A stretch of DNA of 64,000 nucleotides from CBFIDE01 sp965661265 (GTDB taxonomy: Bacteria > Bacteroidota > Bacteroidia > Flavobacteriales > Schleiferiaceae): assembly GCA_965661265.1 (NCBI GenBank), contig CBFIDE010000011.1, positions 1 through 64,000 of the forward strand. Reading direction: 5' to 3'. Position numbers and translations under genes: made by a program. The notes under the pieces were generated by a model. It did no database searches, was not told the DNA's origin, and was given only the letters and a program-made list of their open reading frames with translations. Position 1 is the stretch's first letter; each line of letters opens with the position of its first letter. Below, one piece after another: positions 41,181-50,251 of the stretch.

Positions 41181-42581
41181 ATGCGAATGAAGGATACAAT
41201 ATGTGCTTTATCTACGGCACAAGGAATGGCGGCTATTGCTGTGATCAGACTTAGTGGGCCAGATAGTTTTAAAGTGCTGAATAAGGTGTTTAGACAAAAC
41301 TATCCTAAGAAGGTGCAAGAGTTTACCGGCTATCAGGTGCTTTTTGGAAAAATTGAGGATAATAAAAAGAGCATTGATGAAGTATTAGTCAATGTATTCA
41401 AGAATCCAAGATCTTATACTGGAGAAGATACCGTTGAGATTTCCTGCCATGGCTCTGTCTATATTCAGGACCAAATCATTAAGCTACTCATAAAGAATGG
41501 CGCTAGACTAGCTGAACCAGGGGAATTTACAATGCGCGCTTTTGCCAATGGAAAGCTAGATCTTTCTCAGGCTGAGGCTGTGGCCGATCTTATTTCGTCT
41601 GAAAGTGAAGCCTCCCATAGAATTGCCATGCATCAGATGCGCGGTGGTTTTAGCGATGAGCTAAAAGATTTAAGACAACAATTGATAAATTTTGCAAGTC
41701 TTATTGAGCTGGAGCTCGATTTTGCTGAAGAAGACGTTGAATTTGCAGACAGAAAGCAATTGAACGAGCTTTTAGACAGAATCTCAAGTGTGCTTTTAAG
41801 ATTGATAGAAAGTTTTGATACAGGTAATGTCATTAAAAACGGGATTCCCATTAGTATTGTTGGAGCACCTAATGCAGGAAAGTCCACTTTGCTGAATGCT
41901 ATCTTGAATGAAGAAAAAGCAATTGTATCCACAGTTGAAGGAACTACAAGAGATGCCATTGAAGATGAGATTAAAATCGATGGTATATCGTATAGATTTA
42001 TAGATACCGCAGGAATCAGGGAAACAGAAGATATAGTTGAAAGTATTGGAATTAAGAGAACCTATGAAAAAATAGCCCTTAGCAGAATAGTATTATATCT
42101 TTTTGACTCTAGTGAAACATCACTTAACATAAAAGGGCGTAAAGAACTTATAAATAAGGAATTAAAAGAACTTAAGTTAAAGCTTGATGATCAGAAACTT
42201 CTGGTAGTTGCTAATAAGTCTGATGTATTAAATGGAGAAAACTTAGACTTCTTAAATGACGAGTCTAATCACTTAATTTCTATAAGTGCCTTGAACAAAG
42301 ATGGATTGGATGAGCTGATCAATAGATTAAAGGCCGAAGTTAATTTAGATAGCTTGAATTCGAACCAAACCATTGTAAGTAATATCAGGCATTACGATGC
42401 CCTAAGTAATGCCTTTAAAAGCATTACAGAGGTCAGATCAGGCCTTGAGAATGGAATCTCAGGTGATTTCATGGCTATTGACATTAGAGAAACTCTAGAG
42501 CATCTAGGAAGCATTACAGGAGAGATCAGCACGGATGATCTACTAGGAAACATCTTCAGTAAATTTTGTATCGGGAAGTAA
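41181..42581 (+). CDS. mnmE: tRNA modification GTPase MnmE
   Basis: A 466-residue GTPase that works with MnmG to place a carboxymethylaminomethyl group on wobble uridine. The start is at the ATG 41181 (MRMKDTICALSTAQGMAAIAVIRLSGPDS), with 41187 as an alternative; the much longer frame from 41064 is not supported. G1 GAPNAGKST, G2 TTRDAIEDE, G3 DTAGIRE and G4 NKSD are all seen in the inserted G domain, and the essential C-terminal CIGK ends the protein. Together with MnmH, it points to active wobble-uridine modification in this organism. Confidence 0.96.
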   Translation: MRMKDTICALSTAQGMAAIAVIRLSGPDSFKVLNKVFRQNYPKKVQEFTGYQVLFGKIEDNKKSIDEVLVNVFKNPRSYTGEDTVEISCHGSVYIQDQIIKLLIKNGARLAEPGEFTMRAFANGKLDLSQAEAVADLISSESEASHRIAMHQMRGGFSDELKDLRQQLINFASLIELELDFAEEDVEFADRKQLNELLDRISSVLLRLIESFDTGNVIKNGIPISIVGAPNAGKSTLLNAILNEEKAIVSTVEGTTRDAIEDEIKIDGISYRFIDTAGIRETEDIVESIGIKRTYEKIALSRIVLYLFDSSETSLNIKGRKELINKELKELKLKLDDQKLLVVANKSDVLNGENLDFLNDESNHLISISALNKDGLDELINRLKAEVNLDSLNSNQTIVSNIRHYDALSNAFKSITEVRSGLENGISGDFMAIDIRETLEHLGSITGEISTDDLLGNIFSKFCIGK

Positions 42582-42610
42582 GATTAATAAGTGAATAGAA
42601 TAAGAAGCGA

Positions 42611-42889
42611 ATGCTCAAATTATTTAAAATACTCGCGGTTTCAGAAGGAATCAGCTATTTGTTGTTCGGAATTACGATGCCATTAAAATATATGGCGAAT
42701 CTTCCTACTCCCAACTATATCGTTGGAATGGCGCATGGGTTTCTCTTTATTGCCTATGTTGTTGTTTGTATTCTTTATGCCAATAAACAGAAATGGAGTT
42801 TAATAAAGAGCCTGATTGCTCTTGCGGCATCTCTAGTACCTTTTGCTACTTTTTATATAGAAAGGAAATTCTTGAAGACTTCTGAGTAG
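42611..42889 (+). CDS. DUF3817 small membrane protein
   Basis: A 92-residue protein with three hydrophobic helices. The pattern LFKILAVSEGISYLLFGITMPLKY, VGMAHGFLFIAYVV and PFATFYIERKFL matches DUF3817, a widespread integral membrane family sometimes linked to respiratory or cytochrome-related genes. No role is known. It starts 29 bases after mnmE on the same strand. Confidence 0.82.
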   Translation: MLKLFKILAVSEGISYLLFGITMPLKYMANLPTPNYIVGMAHGFLFIAYVVVCILYANKQKWSLIKSLIALAASLVPFATFYIERKFLKTSE

Positions 42890-42960
42890 TACTTTGATCT
42901 CATATTCTCGGGAGCTACATTTTAGCTTTTTCTAAAATCACCAATTACATTCTTTTCGGA

Positions 42961-43335
42961 TTAAGATATTTTTTTCTTTTCAGAATCTAGTTCCGCTATT
43001 TGCTTCTTTAGTTCTCTTTCCGTTGATACATAAAGTAGAATAGAAATTAGAATTAACCCACCTACGCCTAGCAAAACTTCTAGAAGAGGATCCCAGTTTA
43101 AAAACAGCCCTGAAAGTGATAATAGAAGCATCATAAGGCCTCCTTGTAGCATTTTTGTGGTTGAAATCTTTTGCCCTAAATCCCAATTGAATTGGTTCTT
43201 CATAGACAATGCTGTTCTATATCCATAAAGAGGATTTATCTTTTTAGGAGGATAGTATTTCAATATAATGGCCATAATAACAAATACAGCTCCGGTAAGC
43301 AGTAGAACTCCAAATAATGGACTTAAATAATTCAT
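42961..43335 (-). CDS. SdpI-family membrane protein
   Basis: A 124-residue membrane protein with three helices. The signature YGYRTALSMKNQFNWDLGQKI (G-Y-R-T-x(2)-S-x(2)-N...W) is that of the SdpI/YhfL family, in which B. subtilis SdpI gives immunity to the SDP toxin; most members have unknown roles. The C-terminus is a charged helix (TERELKKQIAELDSEKK). Transcribed on its own. Confidence 0.82.
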   Translation of the reverse strand: MNYLSPLFGVLLLTGAVFVIMAIILKYYPPKKINPLYGYRTALSMKNQFNWDLGQKISTTKMLQGGLMMLLLSLSGLFLNWDPLLEVLLGVGGLILISILLYVSTERELKKQIAELDSEKKKIS

Positions 43336-43450
43336 TCAATTAACATTTTGTTTCACATTCAAAAAGCTGATTTAAAAGGCAAAATGGAGTTGAACCCTTT
43401 CAAAAATAATAAATTAAGAAATGTCAATCTGCTATAGTACATCATTGAAT

Positions 43451-43480
43451 AAAAAAAGGGCTCCAAATTAGAGCCCTTTA
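43451..43480 (-). terminator. Terminator of the DEAD-box helicase gene
   Basis: AAAGGGCTC (43455-43463) pairs with GAGCCCTTT (43471-43479) around a seven-base loop. On the minus strand the stem is followed by a run of seven T, about 25 bases after the helicase stop. Confidence 0.88.
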
Positions 43481-43503
43481 TACTTATCTTAAAATCATAG
43501 AAT

Positions 43504-45231
43504 TTATTCAGCCTTGAATTTAACGGTACTACCGTCAACCTGAAGTTCTCCTTTTTTAATAATTTTAGACTTATACTGTTGATCAATGTCAACGTAAGAG
43601 TGCTTTTGAAGCAAACTTATTCTTCCTATTTTTCTTCCTGGAATCTCGTAATGATCACAGATTACTTTAAGAAGAGTTCCTTTTTGCATGCCATCAGCTT
43701 TACCTAAAGAGATAAAATACTTCTGCATACCTTCTTCAGTACCACCATTGTTTCTAGAGCTATATTCATCTCTTCCACCACGGTCTCTGTCTCTACCACC
43801 GCGATCTCTGTCTCTTCCGCCATCTCTACGATCACGTCTGTTTCCTCCATCACGATCACGACGATCTCTGCGATTACCACCTCTATCATTTCCTCTAGAT
43901 TCAAACTCTCTAGTATTCATGCTAGATAAATCTTTCTCACTTAGCTTTAGTTCATTAAGCTTCATATTAAAGATTCTACTTAAAAGATCATCTCTATCAA
44001 GAGCTTCAAGCTTAGCATTAAACTCATTAAGAAGTTCATAATCCACCTGAGATGCATCTTGAGCCAAGATTATTTCTGCATAAGAATTCAATCTTTTCTT
44101 ACGAATATCTTTGGCGCTTGGAATTTCAATTTTTTCAAATCTAATCTTCAACGTACGCTGAAGCATATCAAGCTTTCTTCTCTCGGCATTACTTACAAAA
44201 GCTATAGAAACACCTTTTTTACCTGCTCTAGCTGTTCTACCAGAACGGTGAGTATAGTACTCTTGATCATCTGGAAGATGGTAATGGAATACGTGAGTAA
44301 TATCCTCAACGTCAATTCCTCTAGCGGCGACGTCAGTAGCAACTAACATCTTTAGATTTCCAGATCTAAATCTTGTCATCACTCTGTCTCTTTGAGCCTG
44401 AGTTAAATCACCATGTATAGCTTCAACAGCATAACCTTTAGAGCTAAGCTTTTCAGAAACGGCTTGACAATCTCTTTTAGTTCTACAGAAACAAATTCCG
44501 TAAAGATCTTCTTCGGAATCAATGATTCTAGAAAGAGCTTCTAACTTATCTCCTTGACGTAATGGAGCATATTGATGTTGAATGTTTGTATTAACTAGAG
44601 CCTTTCTGTCTACCATGGCCTCTTTTGGAGAATCCATATAAGACTTAACAATTCCTCTAATTGCCGGAGGCATTGTAGCTGAGAACAGCCATATTAACCT
44701 TTGTTCTGGAGTATACTGTAAGATATAATCAATATCTTCCTTGAAACCCATATTCAACATCTCATCGGCTTCATCAAGTACAAGGTACTCAAGGGCACTA
44801 AGGTCAATTTTCTTTCTGCGCATTAAATCCATCAATCTTCCAGGCGTAGCAACTACTACTTGAGGATTGGATCTTAATTCGCGAATTTGTGTTTCAATAC
44901 TTGCCCCACCAAAAACACAGGCGATATTAATCTTCTTGATACTTTGACTAAAAAGCTCAAGTTGTCTGTGAATTTGCTGCGCCAACTCTCTAGTAGGCGC
45001 TAATATTAATGACTGAACATTTCTGTTGTCAGAATTAATTAGTTCAATAAGAGGTAAACCAAAGGCGGCAGTTTTACCTGTACCTGTTTGAGCTAGACCA
45101 ATAAAATCAGTAGGTTCTTTTAATAGTATTGGGATACTCAGCTCTTGGATCTCAGTAGGTTCTTTAAAACCCATTTCTGTGATAGCTTCCACTACCTCTT
45201 TACTGAGCCCCAAATCATAGAATTTATTCAA
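43504..45231 (-). CDS. DEAD-box RNA helicase with C-terminal RNA-binding domain (CsdA/DeaD-like)
   Basis: A 575-residue ATP-dependent RNA helicase. The motifs appear in order: Q motif (GFKEPTEIQELSIP), motif I AQTGTGKTAAFGLP, PTRELAQQ, TPGRL, DEAD with DEADEMLNMGF, SAT, and the C-lobe ATDVAARGID and HRSGRTARAGKKG. Residues 430-490 are a low-complexity Arg/Gly/Asp segment with the seven-residue unit RDRDRGG repeated, then a DbpA-like RNA-binding fold (MQKYFISLGKADGMQKGTLLKVICDHY...). Such helicases assist ribosome assembly and growth in the cold. It has a TATCTTTG promoter. Confidence 0.94.
   Translation of the reverse strand: MNKFYDLGLSKEVVEAITEMGFKEPTEIQELSIPILLKEPTDFIGLAQTGTGKTAAFGLPLIELINSDNRNVQSLILAPTRELAQQIHRQLELFSQSIKKINIACVFGGASIETQIRELRSNPQVVVATPGRLMDLMRRKKIDLSALEYLVLDEADEMLNMGFKEDIDYILQYTPEQRLIWLFSATMPPAIRGIVKSYMDSPKEAMVDRKALVNTNIQHQYAPLRQGDKLEALSRIIDSEEDLYGICFCRTKRDCQAVSEKLSSKGYAVEAIHGDLTQAQRDRVMTRFRSGNLKMLVATDVAARGIDVEDITHVFHYHLPDDQEYYTHRSGRTARAGKKGVSIAFVSNAERRKLDMLQRTLKIRFEKIEIPSAKDIRKKRLNSYAEIILAQDASQVDYELLNEFNAKLEALDRDDLLSRIFNMKLNELKLSEKDLSSMNTREFESRGNDRGGNRRDRRDRDGGNRRDRRDGGRDRDRGGRDRDRGGRDEYSSRNNGGTEEGMQKYFISLGKADGMQKGTLLKVICDHYEIPGRKIGRISLLQKHSYVDIDQQYKSKIIKKGELQVDGSTVKFKAE
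43772..43834. repeat. 21-bp tandem repeat coding for RDRDRGG units
   Basis: Three imperfect copies of a 21-base unit (CTCTGTCTC core) encode the Arg/Asp/Gly-rich linker of the helicase. Confidence 0.6.
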
Positions 45232-45254
45232 AATATAAGGACTTAAATTGGCGG

Positions 45255-45262
45255 CAAAGATA
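45255..45262 (-). promoter_or_regulatory. -7 element of the DEAD-box helicase
   Basis: TATCTTTG on the minus strand, a perfect TAnnTTTG match, lies 23 bases before the ATG at 45231, in the divergent region shared with the next gene. Confidence 0.65.
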
Positions 45263-45284
45263 CAATTATTATTAGCTTTAGCCT

Positions 45285-45809
45285 ATGAATCAAAAACTTA
45301 TTAGTTTAATTGACTCAACTCCCCTGTCTGCTGCATCTTCTGAAATCATGGCTAAGGAAATTGGAATGGATATTATTCTTTTAAAGGATCTTATAGCTAG
45401 TTTAGAAATCGAGAATCTTCCTATTCGGAAGAAATTATCGTGGGTTTTAGGTAAAATTACTGATTTAAAATTCCATCAGTTAGACTATTTTCAGGATGAG
45501 CTTTTAGACCTTCTGATACGATCAGATAATGACGCCCTACAAAGAGCCTGTCTAAAATACTTTATGCTTGACTCCTACTCTAGTATGAATGATGCTCCAC
45601 TTTTTGATATCTGTGTAGATAATATGCTTTCAAACAAGGCTGTCGCAATCAGAGCCTTCTCAGTTTATGCTGCCAAGACTGTTGTATTAAGAAATATAGA
45701 ATTAAAAGAAGAATTTTGTCAAGTACTCAATCAAATGCAAAAGGATAGCGCTGGTTTAAGATCTACCTACCGTAGGGTCTCTAGCGAAATCTGTCGTCAG
45801 TACTCTTAG
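45285..45809 (+). CDS. Helical HEAT-like protein of unknown function
   Basis: A 174-residue soluble all-helical protein. Helix pairs such as MAKEIGMDIILLKDLIASLEIENLPIRKKLSWVLGKITDLK and NALQRACLKYFMLDSY-type segments suggest HEAT or ARM-like repeats, and the C-terminus (GLRSTYRRVSSEIC) is typical of short flavobacterial proteins that are often mislabelled adenylosuccinate lyase; no lyase motif is present. It is divergent from the helicase and overlaps the convergent barrel gene by 29 bases. Confidence 0.65.
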   Translation: MNQKLISLIDSTPLSAASSEIMAKEIGMDIILLKDLIASLEIENLPIRKKLSWVLGKITDLKFHQLDYFQDELLDLLIRSDNDALQRACLKYFMLDSYSSMNDAPLFDICVDNMLSNKAVAIRAFSVYAAKTVVLRNIELKEEFCQVLNQMQKDSAGLRSTYRRVSSEICRQYS

Positions 45810-46542
45810 GGATTTCTATTGGCTTAGTTTCCCTTACCTGATCTGTTTTTCCAGAATACAAATTAAACCTTAATCCAAAGCTAAGCTGATAACGCGATTG
45901 GTTTAACCAAGGAGTTAATGGCTCTACTGTATTTCCGCTAACTGTGCTTATTTTAAAAGTTTCATACTCAGATATTGAATTGAAATAGTACGATAAATTA
46001 CCATAAACACTAATCATGGGGTCTAATTTATACAATACGCCTGCACCTAATTCTGTAGCAAGACAATTAGCCGAATAGGTACTTATTTCAGAAATAAAAA
46101 CAGAGGTATTGCTAAAACTGGATAAACCAAGGGTCGTATTTACCAATATATCTAAGTATTGATCTATGGGCAACTCAAATTGAAGCTTAACTCCTAAAAA
46201 AAGATTCTCGATTTCATCTTTTAAAACACCCGTATAAGTAGCATTTGGCCTATTCAATCTTAACTGACCACTTGTATTGGATTGCTTAGTATAATTGGTT
46301 CTTAAAGATAAACTCATCCGTTCTGTTATATTCACTCCAAGGCTTCCGCCATATCCAATTGAGAATTTGAGATTATTATAATACTCATCTAAATACTGGT
46401 TATTCAGAGGATTAGAAAAAGACAAATAGCTTAATGTTCCTTCTCCTTCAAAGAATATAATTGGCCTTTCCACATTTTGAGCATTTCCAAACGATGCTAC
46501 AAAAAGCAGGCTGCCTAATATGTGTTTTTTTATTCCTTGCAT
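45781..46542 (-). CDS. Outer-membrane beta-barrel protein
   Basis: A 253-residue protein with signal MQGIKKHILGSLLFVASFGNAQ. The mature sequence is a series of amphipathic strands (FSIGYGGSLGVNITERMSLSLRTNY, NLFLGVKLQFELPI, ATELGAGVLYKLDPMISVYGNLSYYF, YQLSFGLRFNLYS), consistent with an eight- to ten-strand barrel of the porin-family type. The C-terminus extends about 25 charged residues beyond the last strand. No ligand is predicted. Confidence 0.72.
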   Translation of the reverse strand: MQGIKKHILGSLLFVASFGNAQNVERPIIFFEGEGTLSYLSFSNPLNNQYLDEYYNNLKFSIGYGGSLGVNITERMSLSLRTNYTKQSNTSGQLRLNRPNATYTGVLKDEIENLFLGVKLQFELPIDQYLDILVNTTLGLSSFSNTSVFISEISTYSANCLATELGAGVLYKLDPMISVYGNLSYYFNSISEYETFKISTVSGNTVEPLTPWLNQSRYQLSFGLRFNLYSGKTDQVRETKPIEIPKSTDDRFR

Positions 46543-46616
46543 TCAAGTCAATATCGAGACTAAGAAACTAGCTCTCAAAAAAAAGCAGTCGATTATTGAG
46601 CTAAAATACTAATAAA

Positions 46617-47099
46617 TTAAAGGACCAAGCTGTAAATTAAATAGGCAATGATGGTAAGATAAATCGCCCAAAAAGGCTTAATTTCTGATGGGTTACTACC
46701 AAAAAGGAATTTGGTTACTTTAAAAAAGAAGGATCTATGAGAAGCTAAATAATTATACGCTTTGTCAGCGACAGCTTTAAAACTCTTTGATTTCTCGTAC
46801 CTATTATTCAATAATCTCCAAAAGCTTGATGAAGAACTGAGACTCTTGAATGCAGAATGAGGTCCACTATGAATTTTACCATTGGTATCTATAAATCTAC
46901 TGGCTTTTCTAAACTCGGACACATCAATATCCTTAAAAAAGGAGCTAGCCTCTTGATAAGGAATGAAATTTATATTTGAATTTCCTTTTAAACCGGACCA
47001 ATATTCTATCCAATAGGCACAAAAAGAACATTCGCCATCCCACACCATGGTATTTTGCTGTGGAATAAATTTTGTTTTATCTAAGCTTGTAAAACCCAT
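46617..47099 (-). CDS. DCC-family thiol-disulfide oxidoreductase-like protein (DUF393)
   Basis: A 160-residue protein. VWDGECSFCAYWIEYW at about 19-34 is the D-G-x-C-x-x-C signature of the DCC (DUF393) family, and FRKASRFIDTNGKIHSGPHSAFKSL is the matching second motif. A C-terminal hydrophobic segment (WAIYLTIIAYLIYSLVL) suggests a membrane anchor. Redox activity is assumed from the CxxC. Its ATG overlaps the stop of the HMG-CoA-lyase-like gene by one base (TAATG). Confidence 0.85.
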   Translation of the reverse strand: MGFTSLDKTKFIPQQNTMVWDGECSFCAYWIEYWSGLKGNSNINFIPYQEASSFFKDIDVSEFRKASRFIDTNGKIHSGPHSAFKSLSSSSSFWRLLNNRYEKSKSFKAVADKAYNYLASHRSFFFKVTKFLFGSNPSEIKPFWAIYLTIIAYLIYSLVL

Positions 47100-47953
47100 T
47101 ATGGAAAAGTTTGAATGGCTTTATTATAGGCACTTTCAAAAGCAAGCATATTGATGCCCGTTTCGATTTTCTTTTCTTGGAAATAAGTCAATAGATTTTC
47201 AGTGGGCATATTCCCTACCAATTGGCTTTCTGCCATAGGACAACCACCAAAGCCTTTAATAGCTCCGTCAAATCTTCTACAACCATTCTTAAATGCTGCA
47301 TCAATTTTTTCGTGCCAATTATGTGGCTCCGTATGTAAATGAGCACCGATGTCAATGGATGGGAACCTATTGATCAGATTATTAAAGAGATAGTTAATAG
47401 ATTCAGGTGTAGAAGTTCCAATGGTATCACTAAGATTAATGATTTTCACTCCCTGCGAAGCTAATTTTGCGGTCCACTCTTCTACCAATTCAATACTCCA
47501 GGGTTCACCATAAGGATTTCCAAAGGCCATAGATAGATAGACTACTAATTCTTTCCCCTTTTGATTACAAATATCTAGAAGCCTATCTATTAGAATACTA
47601 GCCTCCGCTTGAGTCTTATTAGTGTTTAGGAGCTGGAACTTTTCAGAAATTGAAAAAGGAAAGCCGAAATAGTGAATTTCATCAAAGCTAGAAGCATCCT
47701 TGGCCCCTCTTTCGTTGGCAACAATAGATAAAAGCTTTGTTGACGTATCTGATAGGTCAAGCTGAGATAAAACGTCTGCTGTGTCTTTTAACTGAGGTAT
47801 TGCTTTCTCAGACACAAAACTACCAAAGTCTAAAGTATCAAAGCCAACCTTCAGCAAACTATTGATATAGTTTGCTTTCAGATTGCTTGGAATAAACTCA
47901 TGAATACCCTGCATAGCATCCCTAGGGCACTCTATTAACTTTAGATCTTTCAT
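47099..47953 (-). CDS. Hydroxymethylglutaryl-CoA lyase-like aldolase
   Basis: A 284-residue TIM-barrel enzyme of the HMG-CoA lyase/DRE-TIM family. It begins LKLIECPRDAMQGIHEFIP with the catalytic-type ECPRDAMQG segment and has AFGNPYGEPW, IINLSDTIGTSTPESI, GAHLHTEPHNW with the metal-binding H-x-H, and GCRRFDGAIKGFGGCPMA bearing the conserved Cys near residue 237. It would cleave HMG-CoA to acetyl-CoA and acetoacetate in leucine breakdown. The loop D-TIGTS and length fit. Located in a tight operon with pepD upstream (3-base gap). Confidence 0.86.
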   Translation of the reverse strand: MKDLKLIECPRDAMQGIHEFIPSNLKANYINSLLKVGFDTLDFGSFVSEKAIPQLKDTADVLSQLDLSDTSTKLLSIVANERGAKDASSFDEIHYFGFPFSISEKFQLLNTNKTQAEASILIDRLLDICNQKGKELVVYLSMAFGNPYGEPWSIELVEEWTAKLASQGVKIINLSDTIGTSTPESINYLFNNLINRFPSIDIGAHLHTEPHNWHEKIDAAFKNGCRRFDGAIKGFGGCPMAESQLVGNMPTENLLTYFQEKKIETGINMLAFESAYNKAIQTFP

Positions 47954-47956
47954 CTT

Positions 47957-49420
47957 TTAGTCTTTTTTAGGGACTCTTTTTAAAGCTTCTAGGAAGTAGT
48001 TCCAAAATTTTGAAACACTCTTAATATTTACCTTTTCGTCTGGAGAGTGCGCATGTCTAATGGTTGGACCAAAAGAGATCATTTCCATTTCTGGATAATG
48101 TTGACCTAATAGCCCACATTCTAATCCTGCGTGACAGGCCATAACATTGGGCTCTTCATGAAACAATTCTTTGTAAAGATCTTTCATCATTCCTAACATC
48201 TTAGCATTTGGATCTAATTTCCAACCAGGATAAGAACCACTTTGCTCAACATCTGCACCAATCATAAGAAAAGGAGCGCTTACTGTATCAGCCATATCAA
48301 GCTTTGCATACTCTCTATCCGACCTTGTCAAGCATAAGACGTTTAACTCTCCTCCTTTTAATTCTACTCTTGCAACATTATTTGATGTCTCCACCAAGTC
48401 TTCAACATCAGGGCTCATTCTTTTGATTCCATCATGAACACTACTTAATGCCATTATCAGAGCAGATTGCTCATCTAAGTTCATAATTTGCAATGGCAAA
48501 ACAGCTTGCTCAACGCTCAAAGCCATATTTGGGTCTGTACTAGCAAACTCAGATTGAAGCATTTCAATTTCTTCCTGACATATCTCTCTTAACAATTCTA
48601 CATCAGCAGAATCACATACAATAGTGCATTTTGCTTCTCTAGGAATAGCGTTTCTTAAACTACCACCATCAATCTCAGAGATACCAATTCCTACTTGCTC
48701 ATCTAGAGCGCGTAAAATTCTTATCAATACTTTGTTGGCATTGGCTCTGCACTTAATGATATCCATTCCAGAATGACCACCTTTTAAACCAGTAAGGTGA
48801 AGATCAAAAGCCTTTTTCCCTTCTTCTAGCTTTTCTGTAACATAATCCCATTTAATATTGATATCGATCCCGCCAGCGCAACCGATACTTAGCTCATCAT
48901 CTTCTTCAGTATCTAAATTCATCAAAATCTCTCCTTTCAAGACATTGGCTTTTAAGCCATGGGCGCCTGTCATTCCAGTTTCCTCATCAATAGTAAATAG
49001 AGCTTCTAATTCAGGATGTGCTATATCATCAGATGATAATACTGCCATTATTGCTGCAACACCCATTCCGTTATCTGCACCTAAAGTTGTTCCTTTTGCA
49101 GTGACCCAATCCCCATCTATATAAGATTGGATTCCTTGGGTATCAAAATCAAATTCGGTATCTCCGTTCTTTTGATGAACCATATCCAAATGCGATTGTA
49201 AAACAACCATTTTACGGTCTTCCATGCCTTTAGAGGCAGGCTTTCTTACGATAACATTACCTACTGCATCAACTGTAAAATCTAAGTTTAAAGATTTTGC
49301 GAAGTCAGTAATAAATGCAATTACTTTTTCTTCTTTTTTTGAAGGCCTTGGAACTGCATTTAAATCTTCAAAATGATTCCAAACACTTTTGGGCTCTAAA
49401 TTTCTTACTTCTGTGCTCAT
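47957..49420 (-). CDS. pepD: Aminoacyl-histidine dipeptidase (PepD, M20 family)
   Basis: A 487-residue zinc dipeptidase. Metal ligands are visible in VVLQSHLDMVHQ (H-x-D), GTTLGADNGMGVAAIMA, the catalytic FTIDEETGMTGAHGL and LMNLDTEED, and the C-terminal HAGLECGLLG and GPTIRHAHSPDEKVNI motifs. These are the complete PepD signature and length matches E. coli (485). It cleaves Xaa-His and other dipeptides in the cytoplasm. The gene sits three bases after the prohibitin gene. Confidence 0.95.
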   Translation of the reverse strand: MSTEVRNLEPKSVWNHFEDLNAVPRPSKKEEKVIAFITDFAKSLNLDFTVDAVGNVIVRKPASKGMEDRKMVVLQSHLDMVHQKNGDTEFDFDTQGIQSYIDGDWVTAKGTTLGADNGMGVAAIMAVLSSDDIAHPELEALFTIDEETGMTGAHGLKANVLKGEILMNLDTEEDDELSIGCAGGIDINIKWDYVTEKLEEGKKAFDLHLTGLKGGHSGMDIIKCRANANKVLIRILRALDEQVGIGISEIDGGSLRNAIPREAKCTIVCDSADVELLREICQEEIEMLQSEFASTDPNMALSVEQAVLPLQIMNLDEQSALIMALSSVHDGIKRMSPDVEDLVETSNNVARVELKGGELNVLCLTRSDREYAKLDMADTVSAPFLMIGADVEQSGSYPGWKLDPNAKMLGMMKDLYKELFHEEPNVMACHAGLECGLLGQHYPEMEMISFGPTIRHAHSPDEKVNIKSVSKFWNYFLEALKRVPKKD

Positions 49421-49423
49421 AGT

Positions 49424-50242
49424 TTATTTCTCTGATCCTAATATTATTGGTAAGCCATCATCTCCTGAACCCACTACAATTACCTTGCTGTTTGGGCTTT
49501 CTGATAACTTTAATGTAGCCTCTATACCTTTCTCTCTTAGGATATTATTGGTTAATGAATTGCTAATGATTTTATTAGCGGCGGCTTTCCCTTCGGCCTC
49601 AATTCTCTGACGCTCTGCTTCTTGCTTCGCCTTTTCTAATTTGTATTTATACTCTAAAGATGCCTGCTCCTGCTCTAATTTTCTTTCAATAGCTTCCTTT
49701 AGCTTTAGAGGTAATTGAATATCTCTAATCAAAACTGCATCTAGCACTAGATTTTTAGAAGTTAAATTCTCAGCTGTTCTAGTAAAGATTTCTTGCTGTA
49801 TACTCTCTCTCTTGGTTGAGTATAATTCGTCCGGAAGGTATTTTCCAATAACCTCTCTCGTGGCAGATCTAACGGCAGGAACTATAATTCTATCATGATA
49901 AGAAGGTCCAATATCATCATGAAGATATCCGATCATTTCATCAACTGGCTTATATCTATAAGATAGCTCTGCCTTAATTGTCAATCCGTTCTTAGAAAGA
50001 ACTTCCATTACACTTACATCCTCTTTAACTCTGACATCGTAGATATAGATCTTATCCCAAGGAAATTTCATGTGAAATCCTTGACCAAAAACCATTTCTT
50101 TATCAAGTCCACCTTGGAAATACCTAAATATTACTCCTCTCTCTCCTGAGCCAATATTGTAGGTGATACTATTCCACCCAATTACTACTATAAGTAAGGC
50201 GAAAAAGCCAATAATGGCAGCTGTTGTTCTTTTTGTATTCAT
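49424..50242 (-). CDS. Prohibitin-family SPFH protein
   Basis: A 272-residue membrane-anchored scaffold. One N-terminal helix (TAAIIGFFALLIVVIGWNSI) is followed by the SPFH domain (GSGERGVIFRYFQGG, FGQGFHMKFPWDKIYIYDVRVKE) and a long coiled coil with LEQEQASLEYKYKLEKAKQEAERQRIEAEG, ending near LSESPNSKVIVVGSGDDGLPIIL, as in bacterial prohibitin homologues. Such proteins organise membrane proteins and control FtsH-type proteases. It lies within a long minus-strand run. Confidence 0.92.
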   Translation of the reverse strand: MNTKRTTAAIIGFFALLIVVIGWNSITYNIGSGERGVIFRYFQGGLDKEMVFGQGFHMKFPWDKIYIYDVRVKEDVSVMEVLSKNGLTIKAELSYRYKPVDEMIGYLHDDIGPSYHDRIIVPAVRSATREVIGKYLPDELYSTKRESIQQEIFTRTAENLTSKNLVLDAVLIRDIQLPLKLKEAIERKLEQEQASLEYKYKLEKAKQEAERQRIEAEGKAAANKIISNSLTNNILREKGIEATLKLSESPNSKVIVVGSGDDGLPIILGSEK

Positions 50243-50251
50243 TTCCTTTAA

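Noticed and set aside
43688..44041. A 117-codon open frame opposite the DEAD-box helicase
   Set aside because: It mirrors the Arg/Gly/Asp-rich repeat of the helicase and consists of Ser/Pro/Leu low complexity with no start signal.
45285..45809. Label 'adenylosuccinate lyase' often used for similar short proteins
   Set aside because: The protein is 174 residues with HEAT-like helices and no lyase signature.
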